A stretch of DNA of 64,000 bases from assembly GCF_032716425.1 (NCBI RefSeq), contig NZ_CP090419.1, positions 507,001 through 571,000 of the forward strand, given 5' to 3'. The notes beneath the pieces are model-generated. The model saw only the letters and a list, made by a program, of their open reading frames with translations, did not search any database and was not told the origin of the DNA. This document shows, piece after piece, positions 25,664 to 35,923 of this stretch. The DNA is from Pseudoalteromonas sp. N1230-9. GTDB lineage: Bacteria; Pseudomonadota; Gammaproteobacteria; Enterobacterales; Alteromonadaceae. Within the stretch, counting starts at the first letter, position 1; each line of letters starts with the position of its first letter. The translations under genes and the position numbers were made by a program.

Positions 25664-27745
25664 TTACGCTAAGGCGTAGTCGGACTTGCCAGCAAGCCAA
25701 CGTTGAATAAGCTTTTCACTTTGTGTGGGGAATTGCTCAAGCATTTTAAATGCGATTGGGCGTACTTGTGTTAAGGTTTGTTTATCACGGCTCAAGTCAG
25801 CGATTTTAAAATCAGCTAAGCCTGTTTGTTTTGTTCCAAGTACTTCACCTGGACCGCGAATTTCGAGGTCTCTTTCGGCGATAACAAAGCCGTCATTGCT
25901 TTCTCGTAGCACTCCTAAACGTTTTTGAGCAGTTGCAGAGAGCGGAGCATGATAAAGTAATACACAGTGTGATGCAGTTGCACCACGACCAACACGGCCA
26001 CGTAATTGGTGTAACTGAGCAAGCCCTAATCGTTCTGGATTTTCAATTATAATCAGGCTCGCATTGGGCACATCAACCCCCACTTCAATTACTGTTGTTG
26101 CAACTAATACGTGAATATTTCCCGCCTTAAACTCGCTCATAATGGCTTGTTTTTCAGCGGCTTTCATACGGCCATGTACTAAGCCCACCTGCAATTCAGG
26201 AAGTGCATTTTTTAATTGTTCGGCGCTATCTTCAGCTGCTTGGCATTGCAGTACTTCCGATTCATCGATTAAGGTGCAAACCCAATATACTTGACGGCCC
26301 TGCTCTTGGCAGGCTGTTTTGACCCGTTGAATAATTTCATCACGGCGAGTATCGGGGATTGCGACTGTCGTAATAGGCGTTCGGCCAGGGGGAAGTTCGT
26401 CTATGATAGAAGTTTCTAAGTCTGCATAAGCTGTCATCGCTAAAGTGCGGGGAATAGGTGTTGCGGTCATAACGAGTTGATGTGGGTAGCAATCACCAAA
26501 ACGCCCTTTTTCACGCAGCGATAAGCGCTGATGCACACCAAAGCGGTGTTGCTCATCAATAATAATTAAAACAAGGTTATTAAACTCAACCTGATCTTGA
26601 AATAGCGCGTGCGTACCCACAATCATTTGTGCTTCGCCAGAGGCTATTTTTTCGAGTGTGACGGTGCGCTCTTTACCTTTGCTTTTACCTCCAAGCCATG
26701 CGACTTCAATACCGAGTTCTTTAAACCATTGGCTAAAATTGATGCCATGTTGTTCTGACAAAATTTCGGTAGGTGCCATAAGTGCCACTTGGTAACCTTC
26801 ACTAATCGCTGTTAAAGCGCTCAATGCTGCGACTAACGTTTTACCTGAACCAACATCTCCTTGTACTAACCTCATCATTGGGAAGGGATGTTGTAAGTCT
26901 CCTTTGATTTCTGCAACCACCCGACTCTGCGCATTAGTTGGGCTAAAAGGGAGTTGTGTTAAAAACTGTTGTTCAAGTTGATTATGCGGTGTTAAAGCGA
27001 CCGCTTTGACACTTTGACCTTTTTGACGAAGTTTTAATAAGCTGATGTTTTGTGCCAGTAACTCTTCAAATACAAGCCGTTGCTGTGCAGGGTGAAAGCC
27101 TTGCTCCAGTGCCGTTAAATCAACATCATTTTGTGGGCGGTGCAGAGTTAAAAGTGCATCACTTAAACGCATGCCAGTTGGTTGAAATCGTTCTGGCAAT
27201 AATTCTTCTACAGGGTATTTTGCAAGTAAGTTGAGCGCCTGATCACTTAAAGCACGAATAGATAGCTGCTTCAGCCCTTCTGTGACAGGATAAACCGGTG
27301 TTAGGGTTGTGTTTGTTGGTTGCTCTGACGGAGTATCTGACAAACTATATTCAGGGTGAGTCATTTCAAAGCCAACCCGCCCACGGCGTATTTCGCCAAA
27401 GCAGCGTATGATTTTACCTGTACTCAGTGCATTTTTTTGTGCCGCATTAAAGTTAAAAAAACGCAGCGTTAAGCGACCCGTGCCATCATTCACTTGGCAT
27501 ACCAACATACGGCGCTTGCCAAATGTGATTTGGCTTGTTTCGACAGTGGCTTCAATGCTGACATGACTGTGAGGTTGTAAGTCACATATGGCATGTATAC
27601 GAGTGCGGTCTTCGTAGCGATGAGGCAAATGAAACAGCATATCTTGCACTGTGTTTATTCCCAGCTTAGCAAGACGCTCGGCCATTTTAGGGCCAACGCC
27701 TTTTAATTCAGTAATGGGATAGTGTGCTAAGCTAGGGTGACTCAA
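25664..27745 (-). CDS. recG: ATP-dependent DNA helicase RecG
   Basis: 693 residues, the usual length. RecG remodels forks and Holliday junctions. N-terminal wedge/OB domain (about 1-170, beginning with ELKGVGPKMAERLAKLGI), helicase motif I QGDVGSGKT near 295, DEQHRFG (DEQH box) near 398, TATPIPRTLAM, and the C-terminal GRVGRG and TRG-type segment. The start chosen is TTG at 27745, since the first conserved residues follow at once; no good Shine-Dalgarno precedes it and TTGAGTCACC is directly repeated just upstream. It follows trmH as in E. coli. Confidence 0.93.
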   Translation of the reverse strand: MSHPSLAHYPITELKGVGPKMAERLAKLGINTVQDMLFHLPHRYEDRTRIHAICDLQPHSHVSIEATVETSQITFGKRRMLVCQVNDGTGRLTLRFFNFNAAQKNALSTGKIIRCFGEIRRGRVGFEMTHPEYSLSDTPSEQPTNTTLTPVYPVTEGLKQLSIRALSDQALNLLAKYPVEELLPERFQPTGMRLSDALLTLHRPQNDVDLTALEQGFHPAQQRLVFEELLAQNISLLKLRQKGQSVKAVALTPHNQLEQQFLTQLPFSPTNAQSRVVAEIKGDLQHPFPMMRLVQGDVGSGKTLVAALSALTAISEGYQVALMAPTEILSEQHGINFSQWFKELGIEVAWLGGKSKGKERTVTLEKIASGEAQMIVGTHALFQDQVEFNNLVLIIIDEQHRFGVHQRLSLREKGRFGDCYPHQLVMTATPIPRTLAMTAYADLETSIIDELPPGRTPITTVAIPDTRRDEIIQRVKTACQEQGRQVYWVCTLIDESEVLQCQAAEDSAEQLKNALPELQVGLVHGRMKAAEKQAIMSEFKAGNIHVLVATTVIEVGVDVPNASLIIIENPERLGLAQLHQLRGRVGRGATASHCVLLYHAPLSATAQKRLGVLRESNDGFVIAERDLEIRGPGEVLGTKQTGLADFKIADLSRDKQTLTQVRPIAFKMLEQFPTQSEKLIQRWLAGKSDYALA

Positions 27746-27783
27746 AGGTGACTCAAATTATTAATTAGTAGACTTTTTTCAGT

Positions 27784-28500
27784 TTACTTGCACTCGTCAG
27801 TGGCTTCAAGCGTTTGCGTGTGCTTTAACGTGTGCCAAAAGATGTCATCAGCAACGATTTCGCCATTTTCATCAAGGGCAGGGTAGGGAAGCGCTTTTTC
27901 GCGGCATTGCTCAGCAATAATGGGATGGCAACCTTCAAACAAAATACGGTGCTTCACTTTTTCATCGAGCATATTACGGTTATACAAGCCAGCTTCTTCG
28001 CGTTGGCGTTGTGCTTCAAACAAAATAAGTGCCGCTGCGACAGAAACATTCAGCGATTGCACCATACCTTGCATAGGGATGATGATGTTCTTATCTGCAT
28101 GTTCAAGCGCACGAGGTGAAATGCCATCACGTTCTTGCCCAACAATCACAGCGGTTGGTTTGGTGTAATCTATTTCACGAAAATCAACGGCATCATCAGT
28201 TAAATTGGTTGCCAAAATTTGCACATCGGGGTTGTGGGCTCTCATCATAGCAACAGCATCATCAATATTGCGGTGTAAGTGAGTTTCGAGCCAATTCTTA
28301 CTCCCACCAGAGGTATTATTGGTGAGCCACTTTTGATTATCAGGCCACACAGCATGTACGTGATGACAGCCAGTGGCGTCTGCTGTGCGGGCAATGGCCG
28401 ACAAATTATGATGCTTGTGTACTTCTTCTAAGCAAACGGTTAGGTCTGTTTGACGGCGATCTAACACGCGCTTCACACGCTCAAAGCGAGTTGTATCCAT
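27784..28500 (-). CDS. trmH: tRNA (guanosine-18-2'-O)-methyltransferase TrmH
   Basis: 238 residues, SPOUT-class methyltransferase that methylates G18 in the D loop of tRNA. It shows the TrmH start TRFERVKRVLDRRQTDLTVCLEEVHKHHNLSAIARTAD in positions 4-42, then IVGQERDGISP and the knot motif IPMQGMVQSLNVSVAAALILFEA near 140-162. It lies directly before recG, a conserved order in gammaproteobacteria (spoT-trmH-recG), although here spoT is several kilobases away. Confidence 0.92.
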   Translation of the reverse strand: MDTTRFERVKRVLDRRQTDLTVCLEEVHKHHNLSAIARTADATGCHHVHAVWPDNQKWLTNNTSGGSKNWLETHLHRNIDDAVAMMRAHNPDVQILATNLTDDAVDFREIDYTKPTAVIVGQERDGISPRALEHADKNIIIPMQGMVQSLNVSVAAALILFEAQRQREEAGLYNRNMLDEKVKHRILFEGCHPIIAEQCREKALPYPALDENGEIVADDIFWHTLKHTQTLEATDECK

Positions 28501-28554
28501 AGTTATGTGCTCGTTGGCAGATTCTAATTGGTGCTGATTATACGCAGTATAGTG

Positions 28555-29013
28555 CTAAGGCACTACCGCTCTACTAATTGGATTTTGTAAGGAGATCAGT
28601 GTCTCGGTGGATTGAATAGCCTCGATTGCTTGAATCTTATTAATTAACACATCTTGTAGATGATCAATAGAGCGTGCCATCACTTTGATAAATATACTGT
28701 AGTTGCCTGTGGTGTAGTAGGCTTCAACCACTTCTTCTAACTCTTTTAAATGTAATAAAGTTTGCGGGTAATCGCGGGCATTATTCAAGTTAATACCTAT
28801 AAAACAGCATACATCGTAACCGAGTTGCTTTGCATTAATGCTTACCTGAGTGCCCGTAATGATGCCAGCTTGTTTCATCTTTTCGACTCTGACATGAATC
28901 GTGCCAGCACTTACAGCAAAGCGTTTAGCTAATTCTGCATACGCTGTGCGCGCATTTTCCATTAAGGCATTAAGGATGTTTTTATCGAGATTGTCGATTT
29001 GATAATTTTCCAT
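28555..29013 (-). CDS. asnC: Lrp/AsnC family regulator AsnC
   Basis: 152 residues starting at MENYQIDNLDKNIL (ATG 29013), the same length and start as E. coli AsnC; an upstream in-frame start at 29043 adds ten residues with no homology. Helix-turn-helix TAYAELAKRFAVSAGTIHVRVEKM at 18-41 and a RAM ligand-binding domain (AYYTTGNYSIFIKV). AsnC activates asnA and responds to asparagine. It is divergent from asnA, as in E. coli. Confidence 0.93.
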   Translation of the reverse strand: MENYQIDNLDKNILNALMENARTAYAELAKRFAVSAGTIHVRVEKMKQAGIITGTQVSINAKQLGYDVCCFIGINLNNARDYPQTLLHLKELEEVVEAYYTTGNYSIFIKVMARSIDHLQDVLINKIQAIEAIQSTETLISLQNPISRAVVP

Positions 29014-29201
29014 CGTATTTCTTAGTGTTAATTGTTGAATCAATAAATTTTATAGCATTATTTTTATGAAAATTTCAATGTTAAGTTCTTTTTATTAACG
29101 GTTATTGAAAATAACCTTTATTTAGTTGAGGATTGTTTTAACGAAGAGATTTCAGTTCTCTATTAAGCAAGTAACAATAACTGGGAATGAGGCCAATTAT
29201 T

Positions 29202-30197
29202 ATGAGTTCACACTACCTAAAGCAACAGCAGCAAATAAGCAAAGTAAAACAGTTCTTTTCAAGCCAACTAGAACAACAATTAGGGCTTGTTGAAGTGCAA
29301 GCGCCAATTTTGGCTAAAGTCGGTGATGGTATACAAGATAACTTAAGCGGTACTGAAAATGCTGTGTCGGTAGCGGTGAAAACGATTCCTAGCAGTCAAT
29401 TTGAAGTGGTGCACTCACTTGCGAAGTGGAAAAGAAAAACACTTGCAGATCATGGCTTCTCTGTAGGTGAAGGCCTTTATACGCATATGAAAGCACTTCG
29501 TCCTGATGAAGAATCATTAAGCCCAATTCATTCAGTGTATGTAGATCAGTGGGATTGGGAGAAAGTTATCTGTGAGAGCACTGAGCGCACTTTAGATAAG
29601 CTCAAAGAAACCGTCACATCGATTTATCAAGCAATAAAATCAACAGAGCGCTTTGTTGCCAGTGAGTTTGGTTTAACGCCGTTCTTACCAGAGCAAATTA
29701 CTTTTGTGCACAGTGAACAATTACGACAAATGTATCCCGATTTCACCGCAAAACAGCGTGAAAAGGCCGTCGCTCAAGAATATGGTGCAGTCTTTCTAAT
29801 TGGTATCGGTGGCGCACTTGCCGATGGGAAAATTCATGATGTGCGTGCCCCTGATTATGACGACTGGTCTACTAAAACCTGTAGTAAATTTGCCGGTTTA
29901 AATGGCGACATTCTAGTTTGGAACCCAGTGCTTGAAGATGCATTTGAAATATCATCAATGGGTATTCGTGTAAGCCCTGATGCACTTGCCACACAGTTGG
30001 CAATTACAGGTGACCAAGCACGCCTTGAGTTTGATTGGCATAAAGCATTGTTAGCGAAAAAATTTCCACAAACAATTGGTGGTGGGATTGGTCAATCACG
30101 TTTAGCGATGTTGTTGTTACAAAAACAGCATATTGGTCAGGTGCAAGTGGGTGTATGGCCAGAGCAATTGAAGCAGCAGGTTGACGGTATTCTTTAA
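29202..30197 (+). CDS. asnA: Asparagine synthetase A (ammonia-dependent)
   Basis: 331 residues from ATG 29202; E. coli AsnA has 330. The in-frame ATG at 29187 is rejected because GAGG sits nine bases before 29202 and [16 protein letters not shown] aligns with the E. coli N-terminus. It makes asparagine from aspartate, ammonia and ATP through an aspartyl-AMP intermediate; the fold is that of a class II aminoacyl-tRNA synthetase. Visible family blocks: [30 protein letters not shown], and the final [14 protein letters not shown]. Probably activated by AsnC from the shared 190-bp spacer. Confidence 0.95.
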   Translation: MSSHYLKQQQQISKVKQFFSSQLEQQLGLVEVQAPILAKVGDGIQDNLSGTENAVSVAVKTIPSSQFEVVHSLAKWKRKTLADHGFSVGEGLYTHMKALRPDEESLSPIHSVYVDQWDWEKVICESTERTLDKLKETVTSIYQAIKSTERFVASEFGLTPFLPEQITFVHSEQLRQMYPDFTAKQREKAVAQEYGAVFLIGIGGALADGKIHDVRAPDYDDWSTKTCSKFAGLNGDILVWNPVLEDAFEISSMGIRVSPDALATQLAITGDQARLEFDWHKALLAKKFPQTIGGGIGQSRLAMLLLQKQHIGQVQVGVWPEQLKQQVDGIL

Positions 30198-30213
30198 GTT
30201 AACGCTTTTAGTT

Positions 30214-30238
30214 AAAAAGAGGCTTTAAACCTCTTTTT
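30214..30238. terminator. Bidirectional terminator between asnA and the FapA-like gene
   Basis: AAAAAGAGG / CCTCTTTTT with a 7-nt loop gives an A-tract before and a T-tract after the stem, suiting both converging genes; it overlaps the stop codon of the minus-strand gene. Confidence 0.85.
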
Positions 30239-31841
30239 AACTTGTTTTGAACTCAACTTCGATTTTATTTTCTTCCAGCTTCACTTTACAAGGCGGGTAT
30301 TGGCGATTAGTTCGTAATACTTTGTCAAAAATATGAATTTCGACTCCTGAGTGAAGCGCTTTATTCACGACCAATTCGGCATCTTCGAGTAAGTCATGCA
30401 GATGGTGTTCTAAGCTTGATAGCTTTTTCTCTAATTGTTCGGCTTGTTGACAATAATGGTTTTGTGTCGCGCCTATTTTTGCGAGTAAAAGCTTTTTCTT
30501 TTCAGCATCTTTGACTTGATCTGCTTTTTCAATGGCTTCTTGCAATGTATCAAGCTGAGAGTCTGTTTGTGCGAGGTCTTTTAAACATTGGTCGGTTTCT
30601 GCTGTCACATCGGCGCCTGATGCGGCAAGGTTTACAACCATTTTAGCCCCTGATTCGTTGCCAATTTCACCAGCAAGAATTATTTGCGCATCGAGGATTT
30701 CTCCGCCAAATAACTTACCTTGCGGGTTATCTTCTTGGCCAACTTGCAACAGCTTTTTGGCTTTCATGATACAGTGGCTCGATTGGCGCTCTATAATAAT
30801 ATTATTGGCTTCTAAGTAACTATATTGGCCGTGTGATAGGTGAATATCACCTTGGCTAATAATATTACATGATAGCGTTTTATCATCGAGCTGATGACCA
30901 ATCACACCTTGCTTAATGGTTATATCGCCAATAGCTGATAGATGACCAGATTCAACTGTTCCCATCACTGTAATATCACCTTTGGCATTTATACGCATGC
31001 CAGGTTCGACATTGTGAGTGACAATAACACTTCCTTCAAAATCAACATGACCACTTTTAACGTTTACGTCAGCAATAGTGAAAATATCATCGACACGCAT
31101 GCCATTAGCAATATCCACTGGCACGCCTGAAATTGCCGAAACTAATTCTAGTGGGTTATTTTTTGAAATCTCTGTGCCTTCGCCTGCAACAAGTGCGCTG
31201 CTTTCACCTGCTTTTGCGGGTAGCACATCGCCAGTGACGGTAAATCCCTCTTTACCAGGGGTCGCGGGAATTTGTTTTACCAATAATACACCCGGTTCAA
31301 CACTGGCTAATTTACCAAAGTCGCGCATATCAACGGTGCCATCTTCGCGCAGTGTTGGCTTTTTCAATCGGTCTTTTAATGTTTCAACTTGTGGTACTAG
31401 CTTAGATGGCTGCCCATCAACAGGTAAACGGCCTTTTGCTACGACACCTTTTACCTTTTCTCCCGCAGGAAGCTCAAGTTGTTGTTGCAATAGCTTTTCT
31501 AAGTAGGCTTGTTTATAACCACGTGCGACACCTGCTTTGATTAGCTCTTTTTTGGCGTTTTCTAGGCTCATGATTGTGCCACCTTCGGCAAGGGTTAACT
31601 CGCCTGTAGCCAGCATTTTGTCATCACTGAGTGTTATTTCGAGGCTTGCATCATGCTTTGAAGCAACAACAAGCGTACGCTCTTTCATATCGGTTTTGAA
31701 AAAGTTGTTGATGGCATCATGATCCACTCTGCATTCACAGAAAGATGACTTCTCTAGTGCCTCAATGATAAAGGCAGCACTAGGTGGTGAGTGTTCATGA
31801 ACATCCAATAAGATGTTTCCGTTATGAGCCAGCTTAAACAC
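30237..31841 (-). CDS. FapA family protein (DUF342)
   Basis: 534 residues. An N-terminal helical domain of about 150 residues, then the DUF342 core with PATPGKEGFTVTGDVLPAKAG and a right-handed parallel beta-helix-like region (VNVKSGHVDFEGSVIVTHNVEPGMRINAKGDITVMGTVESG spans about 258-298), and a coiled-coil tail (about 420-480). Similar proteins in Vibrio (FapA) link glucose-PTS signalling to flagellation, but no flagellar gene is nearby. Start is GTG with AAGGA seven bases upstream. Function here is uncertain. Confidence 0.78.
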   Translation of the reverse strand: MFKLAHNGNILLDVHEHSPPSAAFIIEALEKSSFCECRVDHDAINNFFKTDMKERTLVVASKHDASLEITLSDDKMLATGELTLAEGGTIMSLENAKKELIKAGVARGYKQAYLEKLLQQQLELPAGEKVKGVVAKGRLPVDGQPSKLVPQVETLKDRLKKPTLREDGTVDMRDFGKLASVEPGVLLVKQIPATPGKEGFTVTGDVLPAKAGESSALVAGEGTEISKNNPLELVSAISGVPVDIANGMRVDDIFTIADVNVKSGHVDFEGSVIVTHNVEPGMRINAKGDITVMGTVESGHLSAIGDITIKQGVIGHQLDDKTLSCNIISQGDIHLSHGQYSYLEANNIIIERQSSHCIMKAKKLLQVGQEDNPQGKLFGGEILDAQIILAGEIGNESGAKMVVNLAASGADVTAETDQCLKDLAQTDSQLDTLQEAIEKADQVKDAEKKKLLLAKIGATQNHYCQQAEQLEKKLSSLEHHLHDLLEDAELVVNKALHSGVEIHIFDKVLRTNRQYPPCKVKLEENKIEVEFKTS

Positions 31842-32021
31842 GTGGAGATCCTTTTATACTACGATAGCTAAAGGTATATATTTCTGATTAAAACTAGAGT
31901 TATTAACACAGATTGCTAGAGAATTGCTTTTGAGTCAAGAGTTTCGGCTGAGAGATATGGGGATTTTTATAATAAAGTGCCAGCTATAAAAATAGCTGGC
32001 ACGACAGATCAAAAGTGGCGA

Positions 32022-32414
32022 TTAGTTTGTAGAAGGTAGCTCCATAATGCCATCAATCTCGACTTGTACACCTTTTGGTAATGCACGAACACCAATTGCT
32101 GCACGTGCTGGGTAAGGTTGTTTGAAGTATTGGCTCATCACGTCGTTAACAATCGCGAAATTAGATAGGTCAGTTAAGAAGATATTAACCTTAACCATGT
32201 CTTGAATTTGGCCGCCGGCAGCTTGACATACAGCCGTTAAATTTTTAAATACTTGATGAGTTTGCTCAGTAAAGTCTTCTGAAATCACTTCCATTGTTTC
32301 TGGTACAAGTGGAATTTGGCCTGATAAATAAACGGCCGTGCCTACTTTAACAGCTTGGCTGTAAGTGCCAATTGCAGCAGGTGCATTATCAGTAGAAATA
32401 AAAGATTTGTTCAT
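32022..32414 (-). CDS. ridA: 2-iminobutanoate/2-iminopropanoate deaminase RidA
   Basis: 130 residues, YjgF/YER057c/UK114 family trimer. It has the usual [12 protein letters not shown] start, VYLSGQIPL near 28-36, and the active-site Arg in [20 protein letters not shown] (about 101-120). It hydrolyses reactive enamines and imines made by PLP enzymes such as threonine dehydratase. It lies 11 bp after spoT on the same strand, so co-transcription is likely. Confidence 0.93.
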   Translation of the reverse strand: MNKSFISTDNAPAAIGTYSQAVKVGTAVYLSGQIPLVPETMEVISEDFTEQTHQVFKNLTAVCQAAGGQIQDMVKVNIFLTDLSNFAIVNDVMSQYFKQPYPARAAIGVRALPKGVQVEIDGIMELPSTN

Positions 32415-32425
32415 GATTATCCTTG

Positions 32426-34531
32426 TTACTTTTTACGATAGACTCGCTGTACATCAGGCATCACACGAATGCGACGCATGATATTGGCAACGTGAACACG
32501 ATTTTTCACTGTAATGCCTAAGTCTATCATGTATAAATTACTTTCTTTTTCGTCGGTTGCTATCTCGACAATGTTTGCTTGGGTTGAAGCCACAACATTG
32601 GTAAGTTTAGCGAGTGCACCCTGATGATTAATTATCTCAATCCGAAGGGCTGCAATGTATTCTTTTTCTGGGTTGTCATCCCATTTCACAACCAAGTATT
32701 TAGAGCGTTCTTTCTCCCAACCGCGAATGTTTTTACATTCTTGGCGGTGAACGGTAAGGCCCTTACCTTGACTGATATGAGCAGTGATAGCATCTCCTGG
32801 TACAGGGCGACAGCATTTAGAGTAGTTAACTAACATGCCTTCGGTACCGATGATGGTTGCTTTGGCTTTCTTAGCGATATCGTTTAAGTCGTCGGTTTCT
32901 TCTTGTACTAGACGTTTTGCGATAAGTACACTCATTAGATTGCCAGAACCAATTTCAACAAGTAACTCTAGAACAGTATTTAGCTCATGCTCTGTTAGGA
33001 CGCGTTGAATGTTCTCGTCTGGAATATCATCCAGTTTATGTTCGCCAAGGGCTGAATCCAGTAATCGACGGCCAAGTAACATTGCTTCTTCGTGTTGCTG
33101 GCTCTTCAGGTAATTACGAATACCAAGGCGCGCTTTTCCAGTGACGACAAAGTTTAGCCATGTCGCATTAGGATGTGCGCCTGAGCTGGTTATCACTTCC
33201 ACGGTTTGACCCGTATCAAGCGCTTTGCTCAGTGGGTGAGGCTTACGGTTTACGCGAGCTCCAACACAAGTATTACCAACATCAGTATGAACCGCATAGG
33301 CAAAGTCAACAGCCGTTGCGCCCATAGGCAGCTCTACAATTCGGCCATCAGGGGTAAATACATAAATTTCTTCAGGGAATAGCTCTGTTTTAACGTTTTC
33401 AACAAACTCAAAAGACGAGCCTGCACTTTGCTGAAGCTCCAGTAAGCTTTGCATCCATTGGCGTGCACGTTGCTGTGCGGTATGGCCTGCGCTATCACCG
33501 GCTTTTTTATACATCCAATGAGCGGCAACCCCTTTGTCGGCCATATGATCCATGTCGTGGGTACGAATTTGAATCTCAACAGGAATACCATGTGGGCCAA
33601 CTAATGAAGTATGAAGTGATTGATAACCATTGGTTTTTGGCACCGCAATGTAATCTTTAAAGCGGGTTTCGATTGGCTTGTAAAGGTTATGAGCAACACC
33701 TAACACGCGATAACAGGTATCCATGCTATCTACGTTAATGCGAAACGCATAAATATCCATCACTTCATTAAACGACAGCTCTTTATTAAGCATCTTTTTG
33801 TAAATGCTGTAGAGGTGTTTTTCGCGACCTGAAATAGTGGCGTCGATACCTGCTTCTTCTAAGCGTGCTTCAATTTCACTTTTAATGTTACTGATGACTT
33901 CTTTTCGATTACCGCGAGCTTTTACCACTTCAGATTTTAAAGCACGATGACGCATTGGGTAGAGTGCCTGAAAGCCTAAATCTTCCAGTTCATTTTTAAT
34001 ATCATGAATACCTAAACGGTTAGCGATTGGCGCATAAATTTCGAGTGTTTCGCGGGCAATACGACGGCGTTTGTCGGGACGAAGTGCGCCTAAAGTGCGC
34101 ATATTATGTGTTCGGTCAGCAAGCTTGATCAAGATAACACGAATATCTTGAGTCATGGCCATAATCATTTTGCGATAATTTTCAGCTTGGAATTCTTTTT
34201 TATCTTTAAAGCTGAGCTTATCGAGCTTACTTACCCCTTCTACTAGTTCGGCGACAGTATCACCAAATATTTCGGCTAAATCTTGTTGACTAAAATCGGT
34301 ATCTTCAATCACATCATGCATCAGGGCTGCCATGAGTGTTTCGTGATCTAAATGCATACCAGCAAGAATTTGTGTCACTTCGACGGGGTGGGTAATGTAG
34401 GGCTCGCCGCTTGAGCGAGTTTGCCCTTCGTGGGCTTCACGAGCTACCACGTAGGCTTTTTGTACCAGCTCTATATCAGCAGGCGACAAATATTCGGAAA
34501 TTTTCTTTTTCAGACCTTCAAAAAGATACAA
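32426..34531 (-). CDS. spoT: Bifunctional (p)ppGpp synthetase/hydrolase SpoT
   Basis: 701 residues from TTG 34531; E. coli SpoT has 702. The start is fixed by a GGAG seven bases upstream and by alignment to MYLFE; longer in-frame starts up to 34609 add unrelated residues. Domains: HD hydrolase (HDVIEDT, near 70-76), RelA/SpoT synthetase ([22 protein letters not shown]), TGS ([14 protein letters not shown]), helical/zinc-finger segment (CCRPVPGD), and a C-terminal ACT domain. It controls the stringent alarmone in response to starvation. It lies between rpoZ and ridA. Confidence 0.95.
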   Translation of the reverse strand: MYLFEGLKKKISEYLSPADIELVQKAYVVAREAHEGQTRSSGEPYITHPVEVTQILAGMHLDHETLMAALMHDVIEDTDFSQQDLAEIFGDTVAELVEGVSKLDKLSFKDKKEFQAENYRKMIMAMTQDIRVILIKLADRTHNMRTLGALRPDKRRRIARETLEIYAPIANRLGIHDIKNELEDLGFQALYPMRHRALKSEVVKARGNRKEVISNIKSEIEARLEEAGIDATISGREKHLYSIYKKMLNKELSFNEVMDIYAFRINVDSMDTCYRVLGVAHNLYKPIETRFKDYIAVPKTNGYQSLHTSLVGPHGIPVEIQIRTHDMDHMADKGVAAHWMYKKAGDSAGHTAQQRARQWMQSLLELQQSAGSSFEFVENVKTELFPEEIYVFTPDGRIVELPMGATAVDFAYAVHTDVGNTCVGARVNRKPHPLSKALDTGQTVEVITSSGAHPNATWLNFVVTGKARLGIRNYLKSQQHEEAMLLGRRLLDSALGEHKLDDIPDENIQRVLTEHELNTVLELLVEIGSGNLMSVLIAKRLVQEETDDLNDIAKKAKATIIGTEGMLVNYSKCCRPVPGDAITAHISQGKGLTVHRQECKNIRGWEKERSKYLVVKWDDNPEKEYIAALRIEIINHQGALAKLTNVVASTQANIVEIATDEKESNLYMIDLGITVKNRVHVANIMRRIRVMPDVQRVYRKK

Positions 34532-34609
34532 AGTCACACTCCAATGCGCTAATGAAGTAAATCGGTAACGGTATGAATAGAATATACGATGAAAAGAAGG
34601 GCTTGCCAA

Positions 34610-34633
34610 CGGCTAGTGCAGAAATACTAGCCG
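34610..34633. other. Hairpin between rpoZ and spoT
   Basis: CGGCTAGT / ACTAGCCG, 8-bp perfect stem with an 8-nt loop, with no T-tract on either side. It may be an mRNA processing or attenuation element. Confidence 0.45.
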
Positions 34634-34661
34634 TATAGCGAAATCAAAGCGGGGAGCTTGA

Positions 34662-34937
34662 TTATTGGTTACCACCAACGATAGCAGCAACAGCAGCCAT
34701 TTCAGCGGCTTCTTGGTGTTGTTGTTCTTCACGGTCAATTAAGTCCATTGAAGAGCTGTCAACTAACCCTTTTTCAATTTCACGTAAAGCAATGACTGTC
34801 GGTTTGTCATTTTCAGCATCAACAAGTGGATCTTTACCACCTACTGCGATTTGGCGGGCACGACGAGCCGCAACTAAAATTAAGTCAAAACGATTACCAA
34901 TTGCATCTACTGCATCTTCAACAGTTACGCGAGCCAT
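34662..34937 (-). CDS. rpoZ: RNA polymerase omega subunit
   Basis: 91 residues; E. coli omega also has 91. It starts [34 protein letters not shown] in the first 34 residues, followed by [16 protein letters not shown]. Omega helps assembly of RNA polymerase and ppGpp binding. Conserved gmk-rpoZ-spoT order is kept here. Ribosome binding site TTGGAG. Confidence 0.96.
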   Translation of the reverse strand: MARVTVEDAVDAIGNRFDLILVAARRARQIAVGGKDPLVDAENDKPTVIALREIEKGLVDSSSMDLIDREEQQHQEAAEMAAVAAIVGGNQ

Positions 34938-35042
34938 CTTAGCACTCCAAATAAATTTTTAAGCAAAGGCGTAGTTTACTGTACCAAGTTACATTCGCCA
35001 ATAGCTTGTGGTTAATTTTTATCTTTATTACCTAAAATTGTA

Positions 35043-35663
35043 TTATTTAAGTAAGGCGTTCAATAATTCTTGATGGCGAATAGTTTGGCTTTTGAGTGAC
35101 AAACGTTTTGCCATTACAATTGTTTCGATTTCAGCAAGCGCAGTATCAAAGTCATCATTCACAACCACATAATCATATTCATTATAGTGGGATGTTTCAG
35201 ATTGTGCCTTTGCCATTCTGCCAGCGATTACCTCAGCAGAGTCTTGACCACGGTTATTTAAACGTGATTCAAGCTCTTCTTTAGACGGCGGAAGAATGAA
35301 GATGGTTTCAACATCATCCACTAATTTGCGGATTTGCTGAGCACCTTGCCAATCGATATCTAAAAATACATCAATGCCAGCGTCGAGCTGAGTTTCAATC
35401 GCTTTTTTAGAGGTGCCGTAATAATTATCGAAAACTTGCGCCCATTCAAAGAAATCATTCTTGTCAATCAGTGCTTTAAACTCCTCAACCGACACAAAAT
35501 GATAATGCACACCGTTTTCTTCGCCAGGGCGAGGTGAACGCGTTGTGTGTGAAACCGATACCTTCATATCGCTGTGTTTGTTTAGTAATGCACTAATTAA
35601 GCTTGATTTACCTGCACCTGAAGGGGCCGATAAGATAAATAAATTTCCGCGAGTTTGCGCCAT
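35043..35663 (-). CDS. gmk: Guanylate kinase
   Basis: 206 residues, the usual size. Converts GMP and ATP to GDP and ADP. P-loop [10 protein letters not shown] at 13-22, GMP-binding [11 protein letters not shown] near 38-48 and GVHYHFV, then the lid. It is the first gene of the gmk-rpoZ-spoT-ridA group. Confidence 0.96.
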   Translation of the reverse strand: MAQTRGNLFILSAPSGAGKSSLISALLNKHSDMKVSVSHTTRSPRPGEENGVHYHFVSVEEFKALIDKNDFFEWAQVFDNYYGTSKKAIETQLDAGIDVFLDIDWQGAQQIRKLVDDVETIFILPPSKEELESRLNNRGQDSAEVIAGRMAKAQSETSHYNEYDYVVVNDDFDTALAEIETIVMAKRLSLKSQTIRHQELLNALLK

Positions 35664-35766
35664 GATCTGTCTCTATTGAAAATAAATAGGCTCGGACTAT
35701 CGCTAATCCAAGCCTTTAATTTATCTATTGTACTTTATTTCGTTAAAAGTGCTCAAGTTTCAGGAA

Positions 35767-35907
35767 TTACTCGTCTTCATTTTCAGGGACTGCCTGCTCC
35801 TCACCTTTGTGCTTTGTGGTATCAGATGTAGCTTGCTCACTCGGGGTGTTGGTTTGTTCCGTTGGTTTAGTCGTGTCTTGCCCACCACAGGCTCCGCAAC
35901 AACTCAT
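35767..35907 (-). CDS. Small Cys-rich protein at the end of the nar operon
   Basis: 46 residues beginning MSCCGACGGQ, then a Thr/Gln/Glu-rich, very acidic tail (PENEDE at the end). The start at 35907 is supported by TAAAGGAGAAACAT directly upstream; longer versions of the frame run into ppiC without a ribosome binding site. It follows ppiC by 16 bp and so is probably the last gene of narGHJI-ppiC. The CC-x2-C cluster could bind a metal or Fe-S cluster. I do not know a function. Confidence 0.6.
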   Translation of the reverse strand: MSCCGACGGQDTTKPTEQTNTPSEQATSDTTKHKGEEQAVPENEDE

Positions 35908-35923
35908 ATGTTTCTCCTTTATT

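Noticed and set aside
29187..29201. asnA starting at ATG 29187
   Set aside because: The Shine-Dalgarno GAGG lies inside this extension and E. coli AsnA aligns from 29202.
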